Assembly (NCBI GenBank): GCA_019359835.1
Contig: CM033323.1
Location: forward strand, 15,170,501-15,234,500
Source of the DNA: Pharus latifolius
Taxonomy: Eukaryota > Streptophyta > Magnoliopsida > Poales > Poaceae
Length of the DNA stretch: 64,000 nucleotides
Direction of reading: 5' to 3'
This document shows positions 46,452-57,913 of the stretch, piece after piece. Each line of letters begins with the position of its first letter. The stretch's first letter is position 1. The position numbers and the translations under genes were made by a program. Under the pieces are notes generated by a model. That model was not told where the DNA came from and made no database searches. It worked only from the letters and a program-made list of their open reading frames with translations.

Positions 46452-48029
46452 TGTAGGAACAAGGATGCCGACTAGAGGGGGGTGAATAGGAGGCTTTTAG
46501 AAACCTCAATTTAAAACAAATATTTGCAAATAAAGAGATCAATAACAAATAATAATATGTGAAAGAAGAAAAGAAAACAAACACAACGATTTTTACCGAG
46601 GTCTCGGAGACTCGTCCAGTCTCCCCTAATCCTCGTTGAAGCACTCAAATAAATTGAGTCTTGCTCCAATATCCATGAAGGATATTATCCACTAATGGTT
46701 GCTCCTTGTCCACTCCGAAAAGGCGAGCACCGATACCTTGTACAAATGTGCCGAGTCTCTCCGACAATCTCCGAACTGGAGAGATCTACGGCCACGCCAC
46801 CAAACCGTCTAGGTGAGGGCACTCACCAAGAGTAATAGGAAGCAAAGTCTCCTCTAGACCTCCAAACAATCACCGAGAAACTAATAGTATGCAAATGAAG
46901 CGAACAGAAAGCACTCGGTGGATCTGAAAAGCACTCGACTTGATCAAAAGATCAAGATTTTGTATAAGAAACTAAAGCTCAATAGTGTGTATGGGAAGAG
47001 GCTGCTTGTTGTGTAAAATACGAGCTCAAAACCTCTATTTATAGCCTCAAGGATCAAAAGAACTATTGGAGCTAGGGCTGAAAATCAGCAACTCAAACTG
47101 ACAGTCAGTTCACCTAACTGACAGCCAGTTACATACACAACGGCCGACAAAATTTACAGATAAAAAATATCTAGCCTTTTGTGATCGTATATGGAAACTT
47201 AAAACCCCAAACTGACAGTCAGTTATGCAAACTGACAGTTAATTCAACCAAAATATCGACCAGTTTTAAAAGAAACTCAAATAAAAACAGCTGTGGTCGA
47301 AACCCAAATTGACAGTCAACATGAGCATACTGACAATCAGTTTAGTACAAAAATTTTGGCCCGAAAAACACACTCTCTGGACAATTGTCAGTTAACACAA
47401 ACTGACATTCAAACTGACAGTCAGCATAGCAAACTGACAGTCAGTATAAACAAAAATAGCTATAACTTTAAATCCATAAGTCCAAATTGAGATTTTAATA
47501 GCTCGTTTGAAAGATAATTTTAAGGGCTACATTTTTGTCAACATAAGTAAAAACCAAATTTGCCTAGATCTTTCTAGAAATTTGAAAAACTCTTCTATTA
47601 TCAAAAACTCAACTGAAAATCCAAATCTTTCAAAACCAAATTCAATTCAAATCCAACCAAAAAAGATGCAATGCAATGACCTAGATTTCTCGGTTCATGT
47701 TGGAAGTGTAGAGAGGACTTTGCAACCCCTCTTTATAGTACGGTTAAATCTAAAAACAAAATCCTTAACCGATCAACCTCCAAACACCGAGATCGGTAAA
47801 AATAAAAATTCAGATTACCTTAGATCCTTTTGCATCTTCATGTTTGCGTCTCGTCTTTGTTGTTTGTGACTTGTGCTTTTTCATTTTACGTCGGGTTCAT
47901 CTTGATCATCTTGCGTTTCTTCTCAACAGAGCTCTGTATCAGCCAATCTCAAAAATATAATCAGTCTAAAACACTTTGTTTTCATTAATCATCAAAATTA
48001 GGGTTAGGCATAAAGGTCTAGATGCAACA
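46452..48029 (-). mobile_element. Solo LTR, LTR-3
   Basis: Minus-sense, 1578 bp, with ends TGTTGCATCTAGACC and, at the other end, GTTCCTACA. Perfect 5-bp target duplication GAAGG (46447-46451 and 48030-48034). Inserted between the protease and integrase parts of the copia pol. It has ACTGACAGTCAGT pairs at 47097-47440 and a TATA box at 47036-47043 (minus sense). Confidence 0.92.
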
Positions 48030-48280
48030 GAAGGGATGGTAGTGGTGGAGCGGACTGGAACCAACAGGTGATCAAGAACATAGATACCCTTAGAGCCTCT
48101 ACAGCGATGGCCAGTACCAACGAGTGTCCCTATCCGACGATCCTACACAAAACAATGAGAATCATCAAACCCCACAAAGCAAGGCATATCCGTCAGTCGA
48201 CCAACAGACATAAGGCTCATAGAAAATCTTGGAATAAGAGAAACAGCTGGTACTGTAAGCTGTGCAATGGCGTCAAGATG
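48030..48280 (-). pseudogene. Copia protease-region fragment
   Basis: The element-sense reading HLDAIAQLTVPAVSLIPRFS followed by MSLMSVGRLTD and GFDDSHCFVQDRRIGTLVGT matches the stretch after the aspartic protease of plant copia elements, leading toward the pre-integrase domain. The protease active site itself (DSGA-type) and the gag zinc knuckle are missing, lost at the junction with LTR-4. Confidence 0.75.
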
Positions 48281-50581
48281 AATATAAAGCAAATAAGAAT
48301 TACGAAATTGACACAATATTTTTACCGAGGTCTCGGAGACTGGCCCGGTCTCCCCTACTCCTCGTTGAAGCGCTCGCTCGGAGCCTCGCTTCTATATCCA
48401 CGTAGGATATCTCACTAGGGTTGCCCCTTCTCCTCACCGGATAGGCGAACACCACACCTTTCACAATCTTTTGCTGGCCTATCCGATAAACTTCAATTGG
48501 AGAGATCTCGGCTCTCCTCCGGCACCGTCTAGGCGAAGGCGATCGCCAAGAGTAACAAGCCGGATGCACTTTTACTTGAATCAACCACGTGCTAGAAGCT
48601 CAATGATGCAAATGATATGCTCAACACTCGAGCACTAGCAATCTAATGGAGATGAAGTGCACTAAACACTCACACAATCTCCTTCAAGATCTCTCTCAAA
48701 TCTACTCAAAATTTGGGCTCAATTCTAGCCTCTAAATGCAATAACTCAAATGCAAATCAATTGGCTAGGTTTTCAGCTGAAGAATGAACTCTTTGAGCAC
48801 ACACAAATGAAGGCAAACACGAAGTATTTATAGCCCTCAAAGAAAACTAGCCGTTTGCAACCAGATGCGTCATTTTTGTACAGGCCGGACAATGTCCGGC
48901 CAGTATATAAACAATATGCCCGTTGCACAACGTGTCAGAGACCGTTGGGGGCATTTTTTGTGAAGGCCGGACATTGTCCGGCCATATCGGACAATGTCCG
49001 ACTACTTCGGACAGATAGCTCCGGACGGATGCATTTATCTCTGTTTCATTTCTCGGCTCAACAAAATTTGTAGAGGCCAGACAATGTCCGGCCATTTCGG
49101 ACAAAGTTTGGCCCACTGTACACTGACAGTAAAACAAGCATAACTTTTGATCCAAAGATCTGATTGAGGTGATTTTTGGCTTGTTGCAAAGATAACTTAG
49201 ATCTCTACAATTTTGTCACAGGACCAAGACCTAGAAAGGTCTAGAAACTTCTAGAAAACTCAGAAACTTTCCTACTGTCAAAATGTTCAATCCAAAAATC
49301 ATCTCAAATGCAATTTGGGGTATTTGCATATACGGATTTTGCCATTTTCTCGCGGATGTGATTGCTATCACTCAGCAACGACCACGACCACACAAGTCTG
49401 ACATCCGATCGAAAATAGGTGGTCGATAGGGTTTGGTCGAGCATACGCAAGCGAGTCGAAGATTGGTACGACCAGTTCGAACTCCTACGACCACGCCCAA
49501 ACTCTAATCGAAAAGCCGCCAAACAAGCGACACGACCACGACCACGTATCAACACTGATACGATCAGAATATGCAAATACGACCACGACCAGCTCTAGAT
49601 AAATAAACTAATTCAAATAGCTGGCGATCACGACTAAGTGCAGTTTTCAAAACATTTTCTCTAATTCACACAAACTACACTTAGATTCTCTAGCAATGCA
49701 AAAGCAATAAAGATACTAGTGCAAGATGATAAGAATGCATTTGAGTTTCCGCACTAGATAGATTCAAGTTACTAGTTTCTGACCCCTCTTAATAGTACGG
49801 TTAAACAAGCAAAAAGAATCCTATCAACCCAGTCTGCCTCCAAACACCGAGACCGATAAAATCCTAAGAAAACAATCCTTAATCTTGGATTTTACCTTAG
49901 GTGAAGTTTGACCTTGTGAAGCTCGACCGCTCGACACTTGTCCTCGCAATGCTTGACCTTGCTAAGCTTGATCTCGCTCGAGATGTCTCATATCGACTTC
50001 ATCCTCTTCACGCCTTTGCTCGCTTTTATCCTGCAATCAATCTGAGACTACAACGCGTACACTTAATGCACAAACGTTAGTCTCATTTACAGTTTGTTAT
50101 TAATCACCACCAAGGAAATCACTCCACACAGGAGTTAACTCAGCGATTTCTTTCTTTGGTGAAATGACAAAACCAATTCCAATAAACGACGGATGAGTGA
50201 GATATGAAATCTACAATCATATAGATCCATATATGATACAAGAAATACGCACGCGATCCATACTACTCAAATCATGATATCCATCAATATAGATGACTAC
50301 TATGATGAGCTCCCCCTCAATCATACACATAGATATCAATTCCAGAACAAGGAGTCATCAAACTTTTGCACAAACATAGATGACTAATCATCCTGAGCTC
50401 TCCCTCAACATGTGCATCTATATCTAGACTTTAACAAGATGTCATCAACTTCAGGATTTATCTACGTTGTCATTTGATCAACAAAACTGACATTCTCTAG
50501 ATTAAATTTGATCATCATGGATTTATCCAAATCATCATTAATCATCAAAACCTAGATACTTAGATCTACCTAGATCCAACA
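48281..50581 (-). mobile_element. Truncated LTR of a related subfamily, LTR-4
   Basis: Minus-sense. One end is TGTTGGATCTAGG-like at 50581. The other should carry GATCCTACA and the CTCTAGTCGGCATCC box, but sequence similarity begins only at the TTTTTACCGAGGTCTCGGAG block (48318), so about 90 bp are missing. No target duplication was found. It has CGGACAATGTCCG palindromes at 48887-49100 and a TATA box at 48825-48832 (minus sense). Confidence 0.75.
48880..49105 (-). promoter_or_regulatory. CGGACAATGTCCG palindrome array, LTR-4
   Basis: Five copies or near copies of GGCCGGACAATGTCCGGCC, CGGACATTGTCCG and the like, upstream of the LTR TATA box in element sense. It holds the same position as the ACTGACAGTCAGT array of the sister LTRs but with a different palindrome. 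Confidence 0.65.
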
Positions 50582-51264
50582 TGAGGATTAGGAGGCTGAG
50601 TGGCAGCCAAGATAGTGTGTAAAGAAATCTGCAATGTAGTCAAGAGCGAGCGAAGACGAATCTCCTTAGCATAGAGGGCAGCAAGAGTCTCATCCATGGT
50701 AGGTGCAGTGGCACAGCTGAGCAGCTGAGCTCGAATGGGTTTGAACTCTGGACGAAGACACATGATAAAGTCAAAAACAGTGCATCGCTCCTAATGTCTC
50801 GTCCTGGCAGCACAGTGAGTGCACGTGGCACAGGCGGAGAGAGGTATCATGGCTGTCAACTGGCTGGATATGCCCATGTAAGTGCTATAGAACTCTCCAA
50901 GAGATGCCTCCTACTAATGCAAACTTTGAAGATACTGTATAAGAGAGAACTCATGCGCCGAGCTGCTCTAAACGAAGCGTCACTGAAGACACTCCCGCAT
51001 CTGGCGTGCCGTCGGAAGCTCATAAATGTGCATTCGAATCGACACCTCAGCACTCTGACAAATGATACACTTGACCCGCTTGTCTGCTCAATGCCAGGCA
51101 ACAAGTATCTTCTCATCGGCCCCCGCGGCAAGATGGGAATCAGTGAGATGAGACTGCACATCAACTCCCATCAGCAGAAGACGAACTGTGGTGGCCCACT
51201 CACGATAGTTCTGCCCATTGAGCTTGATGTCAGCAACAGGCAGACTTGTCAAAGAGGGCATGGC
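50582..51264 (-). pseudogene. Copia gag relic
   Basis: Starts ATGCCCTCTTTGACAAG in minus sense (near 51262) and reads LPVADIKLNGQNYREWATTV, LLMGVDVQSHLTD, YMGISSQLTAMIPL and FIMCLRPEFKPIRAQLL, ending ATQPPNPH at the LTR-4 junction. This is the copia gag (UBN2-type) pattern. At least five in-frame stops and several frame changes occur. The zinc knuckle is absent. Confidence 0.85.
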
Positions 51265-51479
51265 TCAGAGACGGCTAAAAAATGGCTCAGAAGGATCGGC
51301 TCGGCTCATCTGGTCGACTCGACTGGTCGGATTAGCTCGGCTTGTCGGCTTGGCTCAGTTGCTTGGCTCCTCCTTCCGCTGGCTCGATTTAAGGTGGCGA
51401 CACTACAGTTTTTTTTTTAGCAGCAAAAGTAAAGGAAGATAGCGCACAAGGCAGGCGGTGGCGCTAGGGCACACGAGCG

Positions 51480-51800
51480 AGCGGCGACGGCAGCGGAACC
51501 TCCGGAGGTAGCCCACGATGAGCGGAGGGCACAGAGGTTGACCGCGGCACCAGCGGAGACCGCAGAGAGGCGACGAAAGCTGCGAAAGCAAGTGGCAGCG
51601 GCGGAACCTTCGAAGGTAGCCCACGACGAGCGGAAGGCACGGAGGAGACCTGCGACGGCAGTGGAGACCGCAGAGAGGCAGCAGAGGCTATGGAGGGACC
51701 TACGACAACAGACGAACGACGACCCGACGGCAGAACCTCCGGAGGTGGCCCGCGACGAGCGGAAGGCACGGAGGAGGCCTGCAACAGCAGGCAAACGACG
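51480..51800. repeat. Tandem repeat in the copia leader
   Basis: Three units of about 115-120 bp, each with CGGAGGTAGCCCACGA-like and GAGACCGCAGAGAGGC-like blocks, starting near 51497, 51612 and 51732. Because the period is close to a multiple of three in parts, long overlapping open frames appear on both strands, but they have no known domain. It lies between the primer-binding site and gag. Confidence 0.8.
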
Positions 51801-51879
51801 ACCTGTGGAGAAAAGTTGCCGGAAGAGAACTCAACGACAAGGAGAACGATGATGCACAGTGGCACTCATCGGGAGAGGA

Positions 51880-51892
51880 GGCTCTGATATCA
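51880..51892 (-). other. Primer-binding site of the copia element
   Basis: TGATATCAGAGCC directly after the 5' LTR, complementary to the 3' end of initiator methionine tRNA apart from one base (the usual form is TGGTATCAGAGC). Confidence 0.85.
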
Positions 51893-51948
51893 TGTAAAAA
51901 TGGATATAAAATGATCTCTCTCAAACAATTAGGGAGAGAATGCCCTAC

Positions 51949-51982
<34 letters not shown>

Positions 51983-52002
51983 ATATATATATACACTTAA
52001 TA
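51893..52002 (-). repeat. 5' LTR of the copia element
   Basis: 110 bp, TATTAAGTG...TTTTTACA in element sense, with a shorter AT run than its partner at 40008-40194. The two LTRs differ at many positions, so the insertion is old. Confidence 0.85.
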
Positions 52003-52007
52003 AAAAT

Positions 52008-53984
52008 GTGTAACCTTAAAACGAATGTGGCCTGTTTTATTATTTGTGGCGTATTCCCACGTAAAGTTAGCTTTAAATGTCGTGCGGTCGTTACCAAGTC
52101 AGCGATTGCGGTCAACCACGTCAAGGCGATTTTGTACCTCAGCATAAAAAAAATTGCATGGTTTGGTTTATAGCTAATTTTCTCGTCAACACCCGCTTGC
52201 TTGTGGATAAAAATCATATAGTAAACTTCTTACACTTAAATAAATATGAAGTATGTCATAATTATTCCATTAGGAAAGTAAGATGTCGAGTAGACTTAGA
52301 ACAAAATTCGACCCAATCCGATCCGACTCAACATATCCATGTTGTTGGGTTAGATTGAGTTTGAGTTGATCAATTAGAATTGGATTTTTTGCTATTAATC
52401 TAACTTGAACTCAATCTAAACTCGAAAATACTCATATCTAATCAAAAATGCTCAAATCTAATGACTAGAGCCGATCGTACCTGTATCTAAAGAAAGGCTC
52501 CTAATACGAATCAACAGATATTTATTTTAGATTGAATATTGGGATTTGAGTTTCATCCTCCTAATGGTCAGGTAGGAAGCTTGGTGCACAATTTCATCCC
52601 ATAATTGCATCCGCAACTATAGTTCTTTCCTATTACCTTCGACAATTTCAAGATGACTTGACAGGTTAAAATTTAAATTTGTGCAAGTGGATGAAAAGAT
52701 ATGAATGATGTAAACTGGAGTTTCGAGAATGGCAAGAAATTGGATATGAAAAAGTTGGTATTGAGAGAAAATCGCATTTCGGTGTATAGGTTTAAATAAG
52801 GGGAAAGTTTACAAAATCTTCAGAATTCATCTAGACTCTCATATATTTTCAACAAGAACTTCAGAATATTTACATATCTATAAGTATTTTTTTATTTTAA
52901 AAACACACCTATCATTATTTTATTATTAAATTAAGAATATAACCACACAGTGCTACAGGTACAAAAAGAACAACATATGTATACAGTTTTGATAACATTG
53001 AATGACAAATAGAAATAGATAAATAGCAGATGAAGGGAAAATAAAGTACATTAATAGAAAGATGTGTTAAATATATCTACTTGCTAAAGAACTTGCAACT
53101 TAATTCGGCACCGCTTATATATTCATAAGCCACCAATATATAGTTGAAAATGCAAATGGAATTGTACCGACTGCAAAGTGTGTGCAAAAAAAAAAAAACA
53201 TGTAGAAAAAGAAATCGATGAGCTGCATAGAGAACGTCTTTTTTCCCGAATGTCCTAAAAATTCTTCAATTTGCATTCCGCAATTTTGTAAGTATATATG
53301 TACACGCTGTCACGCTACACTTAACAATGCAATTTGAAAAGCTAAATATTAGAAATGGTAAAACATCGGATATTATCCTAAATAAATTAATAGTCAAAAT
53401 TATTTATTAGAGGTTGTAAATGTCAAACATGATTTATTTTTTTTTTGGGATGAAGAGAATAACAAAAGAGTTATATTTATTTCAAGACTTTATTAGGACT
53501 AAACAGTAAGAAGCTACCAAAGGTATTGTCTAATATGCTCTGTCAGACTTGATGTAGACAATAAGAAGCTCGAGAGTGTAAAATATTGTGAAATTTCTGA
53601 AGTATGGAGATCTATCAAAATTGAAAATGTGATGGTCTATCCCAACTGTGAACCCCTCAAAACACCCAGCAAAAAGCAATCGACAGCCCACCAGTGAAAC
53701 CAAAACCCTAAATATCTAGTGTCCATCATACAGAGGTAAAATCAGCAAGAAATATGAGAGCTTCCCAAATTGACAATGTCTAACATGAGAGGAAACAAGT
53801 AACATAAGTAAGTTGACCAAACAAAAAATGAAAAGTGAAGAAGAAACAATGTCACAAGAACACGATTAAGCCCAGAGATAGCAGAGCAAAGAGATAAATG
53901 TGTTGTTGATTGGGAGAGGTGCTGGGCTTGGGACCTGTGGTTCTTCGTCCGCTTGCTCCAAGGTGGTTGCACGCTCCCATCCCA
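52008..53984. other. Non-coding AT-rich DNA
   Basis: No gene or element with recognisable ends. Overlapping small ORFs on both strands at 53742-54142 arise around the MITE left end and have no domains. Confidence 0.45.
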
Positions 53985-53987
53985 TTA

Positions 53988-54467
53988 GGCTGAGTCCAAC
54001 ACACCGGCGCTTCGCCAGGCGTTTCAACAAAATATTCTCCAATATATTCTGTGACACGTGTGCGAAACACCACCCAAAACACTCATTCTCCAATGCAAAA
54101 GCGCTTCGCGAGGCGCTTCGTATAGGTCCACGAGTAAATTAAATTAGGTGATTTTAGTAAAACATCAATAATTTTTAATTTAAAAATCGAATATATGCGA
54201 TATTTGGTCTCTATATGAAGATAATTTAAATATCTACAATTTTCTCAATATAATCAATATCTAATTTAAACTAGATTAATCATAAATTAAGAAACAAAAA
54301 TAGGATGCAATTTGATGCACGCAAACCGAGGGAAAAAATCATGGCGTCGCGATACCCCGCCTGATGTTGGCGCTGGCGTTACCTCTCTCCTCAGCCGATT
54401 AAATTAATATTTTCTTTCGCGTGAGGTCCGCGTGCAGACCTCCAGAACATCCCCGTTGGACTCAGCC
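53988..54467. mobile_element. MITE, PIF/Harbinger-type, family B
   Basis: Termini GGCTGAGTCCAACACACC and, inverted, GGCTGAGTCCAACGGGGA, flanked by TTA on both sides (53985-53987 and 54468-54470). 480 bp; contains GCGCTTCGC(C/G)AGGCG repeats near 54000-54120. Related by its ends to the MITE at 39019-39321. Confidence 0.85.
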
Positions 54468-54603
54468 TTATAGATATCGAGGCACGACATCATCATGCCG
54501 ATGGTTTGGTGGGGCTTGCAGGAGGGGGTTGCTCTCCTTGGTTGGAGTTATCCAATGGCTCTGGCTCAATTAGGAATTTTATTTACTAGTCAAACATAGA
54601 AAT

Positions 54604-55362
54604 GGGAAATTCCCTAACACCCCTCTTGCATTTCTCCCATAATCCACAATTGGAGGAATTTTTTTGGAAAAATTAGCCTCTTGCGTTTGCTCCAACTCTA
54701 TGTCAGTCTCTTCCATTAGTTTTCCGGTTGATCATTTTAAAAACATAAGTTATTGACATGTTAGGTCTATCTATCAGTTATACATATTTTTTTCTTTTTC
54801 TTCTTCCTTCTTCTCTCTCTTTCCCATCTATCAGCGGCGATCTCAAGATGTTATATGCCAACGAGGAGTTCAAAAAACTTGTGAGCACCATACAAGACAA
54901 AAACAATGCAAAGGGCAAGAAGATTATTAGATTGTAAAATCATTAGCCATGAATAATGCATGTGTAAATTATAGATTTGATTTCTTGTTTTCTCAATAGT
55001 TTAGCAAATTGGTTATGTTTTATGTACAAATGTGGTATTGGTTTTACAGACCCTTGAGGAGTTGGTGGCATCAGCATATGAAGTTTCTAAGATTACTGGT
55101 GAGAGACGAGAAAGATAGAGGGACGAAAAGAAGGAACAAGAAAAGATCAGGAAAAAAGAAAAAAGAAAAATGTGTCACTACTATATGAACCCTAAATGTT
55201 AGTGATACATATTTTTAATAATGTTAACAAGAAAACTAACGGAAGAGATTAATCTAGATTTGAGGCAAAATGCAAGAGACTAATTTTCCAAAAATTCTTA
55301 TAAAGAGTATTGTGGATTATGTGCGAAATATAGTGTTGTAAGGGGGTTTTAGGTAATTTCTC
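54604..55362. mobile_element. Element with long (about 100-bp) imperfect inverted repeats
   Basis: 54606-54705 pairs with the reverse complement of 55262-55362: GAAATTCCCTAACACCCC against GAAATTACCTAAAACCCC, then ATAATCCACAAT in both, then TTTTTGGAAAA(A)TTAG and CTCTTGC. The interior (54780-55200) is AG-rich with a weakly coding-like stretch but no transposase. Long inverted repeats suggest a Mutator-type non-autonomous element; no clear 9-bp target duplication was found. Confidence 0.65.
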
Positions 55363-56620
55363 TTATAAAAACCGATCAAAATTCTACGAAATTGTGTGAC
55401 TAGTTTTTATATAATGTAAAATTTTATAGATATATGTTCTCTTTTAATACTATTAAACGGAAGCATGTTTGTTACATGTTTATAAAAGATATTTATTTTT
55501 AGTCCAACATTGTCTAAAACATTAAAGCAAATTTATGATGAAAATTTAGTGCAATGCATGGGTGATGCCAGGTTGGCCGAATATTCCAAAGCTCCAGTGC
55601 AAACTACAACCGACAAAATTCGCGCAATGTTCCAAATCGGTAAAAGATCAACTTTGTCATACATAAAATAAAACCAAACAAGATAGCCTTGTTTAGAAGT
55701 TATACAAGTTTTCATAGTGGATCCCAATCATTTTTTTTCATAGTTTAGTCCCTTTCTTTCAATTTTAAAATTAATTTCTACTTATTTGAAACTACACTTA
55801 GTTCGCTTCAAAAATTTATTTCACAATTGTTTTAGTTGAGTCACATATTCAAATTAGAAGTTTATCCATATTTGAGACACAATACCTTATTTCTTCCTTC
55901 CGTCCCCCTTCAATTAACTTCAAACTAAGCAATTTAGATGGGCATTAACCTTCAAACGTATTTGGCTGAGCGCACGTGCATTTAAACACGAAGATTTTTT
56001 AAAAATAGGTCCGTGCCTTTTGATAATGTTTTCCGAATGAATCCACCTGCCACTTCTCATTTGGTTTTTATATAGTTTTTTTAAATTCAACAAGTTTTTA
56101 GTAATTTTTAATCTCACTTCTTACAATTTTTATAATTAGTTCCTATTTATTTCAAAATCCGACCTAGTTATCTTCGAAAATTTCTTCCATAATTGTTCAA
56201 TTAAGTTTCATATCTTTTAATTTTAAAAGTTAGATTTTTTTTTTTTTTGAAGAATAGTTCCAAATGAAGCTGCCTACCACATCTTATTTAATTTTTTTAG
56301 TGAATTGGGATATATGTCTCTATATTTGTGTGATTGGATTATTTAGATATCTAAAATTAAAGTTTAGATTGGTACATGCAAATGCTTGTCTCCCTCAGGG
56401 ACTACGCTGGGTGGGCTACAACTGTGGCTTCTCCTGATTGCTGAAGCCGACACCAAACACCTGGATTCTATCCTCGGTGAGATGCAGACCCTTAAACCCG
56501 GTTTATTCGGCTGCTCACCCTTTTAATTCCGCTTTACCCCTTTTTGGCTTGTTGCACCTAGCCTCATCGCCCTCAATCTCATCATCATTATTGTCATCAG
56601 CATCATCACCCTCGCTCTCA
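55363..56620. other. AT-rich non-coding DNA
   Basis: No domain-bearing ORF. A T-rich unit with GTTC(C)AAATGAA(G)CTGCCTACCAC-like sequence occurs at 56035-56070 and again at about 56255-56290, an eroded direct repeat. Confidence 0.4.
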
Positions 56621-56627
56621 CCGTAGT

Positions 56628-57905
56628 TAGGGGTGGAACTTTAACTCGTGGCTCACGAGCTACTTAGGTTCAACTCGGTTTTTGGCTCAGTTCGGACTCA
56701 GCTCGCTAACAAATGAGTCGAGTTCGAACTATCTTCATAGCTCGATTCAAAAACGAGTCGAGTCTGAGCCAGACCCTAATTCGCTCGGGCTCAATTCGGT
56801 ATATATACATACAAAATAACCTCATACAGCAGTCATACTCCTCTCATACGGGATGGTGGCTATACGGACACCCAGCACCTCCTCCGCCGCCCATCACCCT
56901 TGGAGCCCCCTCCGCCGCCCTCGGAGCCCTCTGATCCGTTTGAGACCTAGCCTTGGTTTTCGCACTAGGCTCGCCCAGATTCTAATATGCGGAATAACGG
57001 GATCTTACTCGGAAATACTGAAACCCAAAGGTTGATCGAAAACACAGCTCAAAGTAATTGCACAACTCTTTATTTCAAAGAGGGCTTTACATGTCGAACG
57101 TTAGGCACACTTGCCTACGTCGAAGGAACTATAAGTGTCTAAAACTCAAATAAGTTCTATGACTCTTCGATTGAACTCGATGATCTAAACTAGACCTATT
57201 ACAAGGTATTTATAGTCCAATCGTATGAGTACGTATCAGACTCAATAACCTAAACGTATTAGACTCATATAACTAATCCTAAATAGATAAGCTTAGTTAT
57301 ACATATTCGGATTGGATTACAATTCCGAACAGGGAACGAATTCCTTTTCCTAGTCGCGGACCAATCCATGGTCGCGGACCCATATGCGATCAGGACTTGG
57401 TCGCGAAGCCGTATGCGATTAGGACTTGGTCGCGAAGCCGTATGCGGTCAGGACTTGGAGATCCTCCCGGATCACCCTCTCCGCCACCCCCGGCCGCACC
57501 ACGCCTCCTCTGTCCCCGAGCCTCCTCTGTCGCCTCCGGAGCATCCTCCGCCGCCCCACGGTTCCTCCGCTGCCCCCGGAGCCCACTCCGCCGCCCCACG
57601 CTTCCTCTGTCACCCCCATAACCCCCTCCGCCACCCCGAGCAGAGGCTCGTAGTATTGAAATTCGATGAGAAGTGTGAGATTGTCATACTCTTCGACCTT
57701 GCGAGCCGAGTTCGAGTCAAAAAAAAACTGAGTTGGTCTAGCTCGCGAGCTAGCCAAACCAGCTTGCGAACTGGGCCGAGTCGAGTTCGAGCTGACTTTT
57801 TAGCTCGGTGAGTTCACTTTGTCGAGCCGAGCCAGCTCGCTAACCTGACCGAGCCCAAGCCGAGCCAGGACCAGCTCGCTCGAACTAGATTCGTTTCCAC
57901 CCCTA
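56628..57905. mobile_element. Non-autonomous hAT-like element
   Basis: Ends TAGGGGTGGAAC and GTTTCCACCCCTA (inverted TAGGGGTGGAAAC), typical of hAT elements. Flanks ACCGTAGT and ACAGTAGC agree at six of eight positions, as for a mutated 8-bp target duplication. Both subterminal regions are rich in GAGCTCG/CGAGCTC motifs (56640-56790, 57700-57895). The interior holds CCTCCGCCGCCC-type repeats at 56870-56935 and 57470-57640 and a repeated TCGCGAAGCCGTATGCG unit at 57365-57450. No transposase. Confidence 0.7.
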
Positions 57906-57913
57906 ACAGTAGC

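Larger units (their letters stand above)
40008..52002 (-). mobile_element. Ty1/copia retrotransposon, broken by nested LTR insertions
   Basis: Minus-strand element bounded by related short LTRs (40008-40194 and 51893-52002) and a perfect 5-bp target duplication AAAAT (40003-40007 and 52003-52007). In minus sense the order is 5' LTR, primer-binding site, repeat-rich leader, gag, protease part, integrase, reverse transcriptase, RNase H, polypurine tract, 3' LTR: the copia order. Foreign LTRs are inserted at 41409-44935, 46452-48029 and about 48280-50581. Stops and deletions affect every domain, so it is dead. Confidence 0.92.

Noticed and set aside
43588..48029. LTR-B and LTR-3 as the two LTRs of one full-length retrotransposon
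   Set aside because: They face opposite directions, have different target duplications, and the DNA between is copia pol that continues across LTR-3.
57368..57811. Overlapping 70-147-codon ORFs, proline-rich
   Set aside because: Produced by CCTCCGCCGCCC repeats inside the hAT-like element; open in several frames and both strands.
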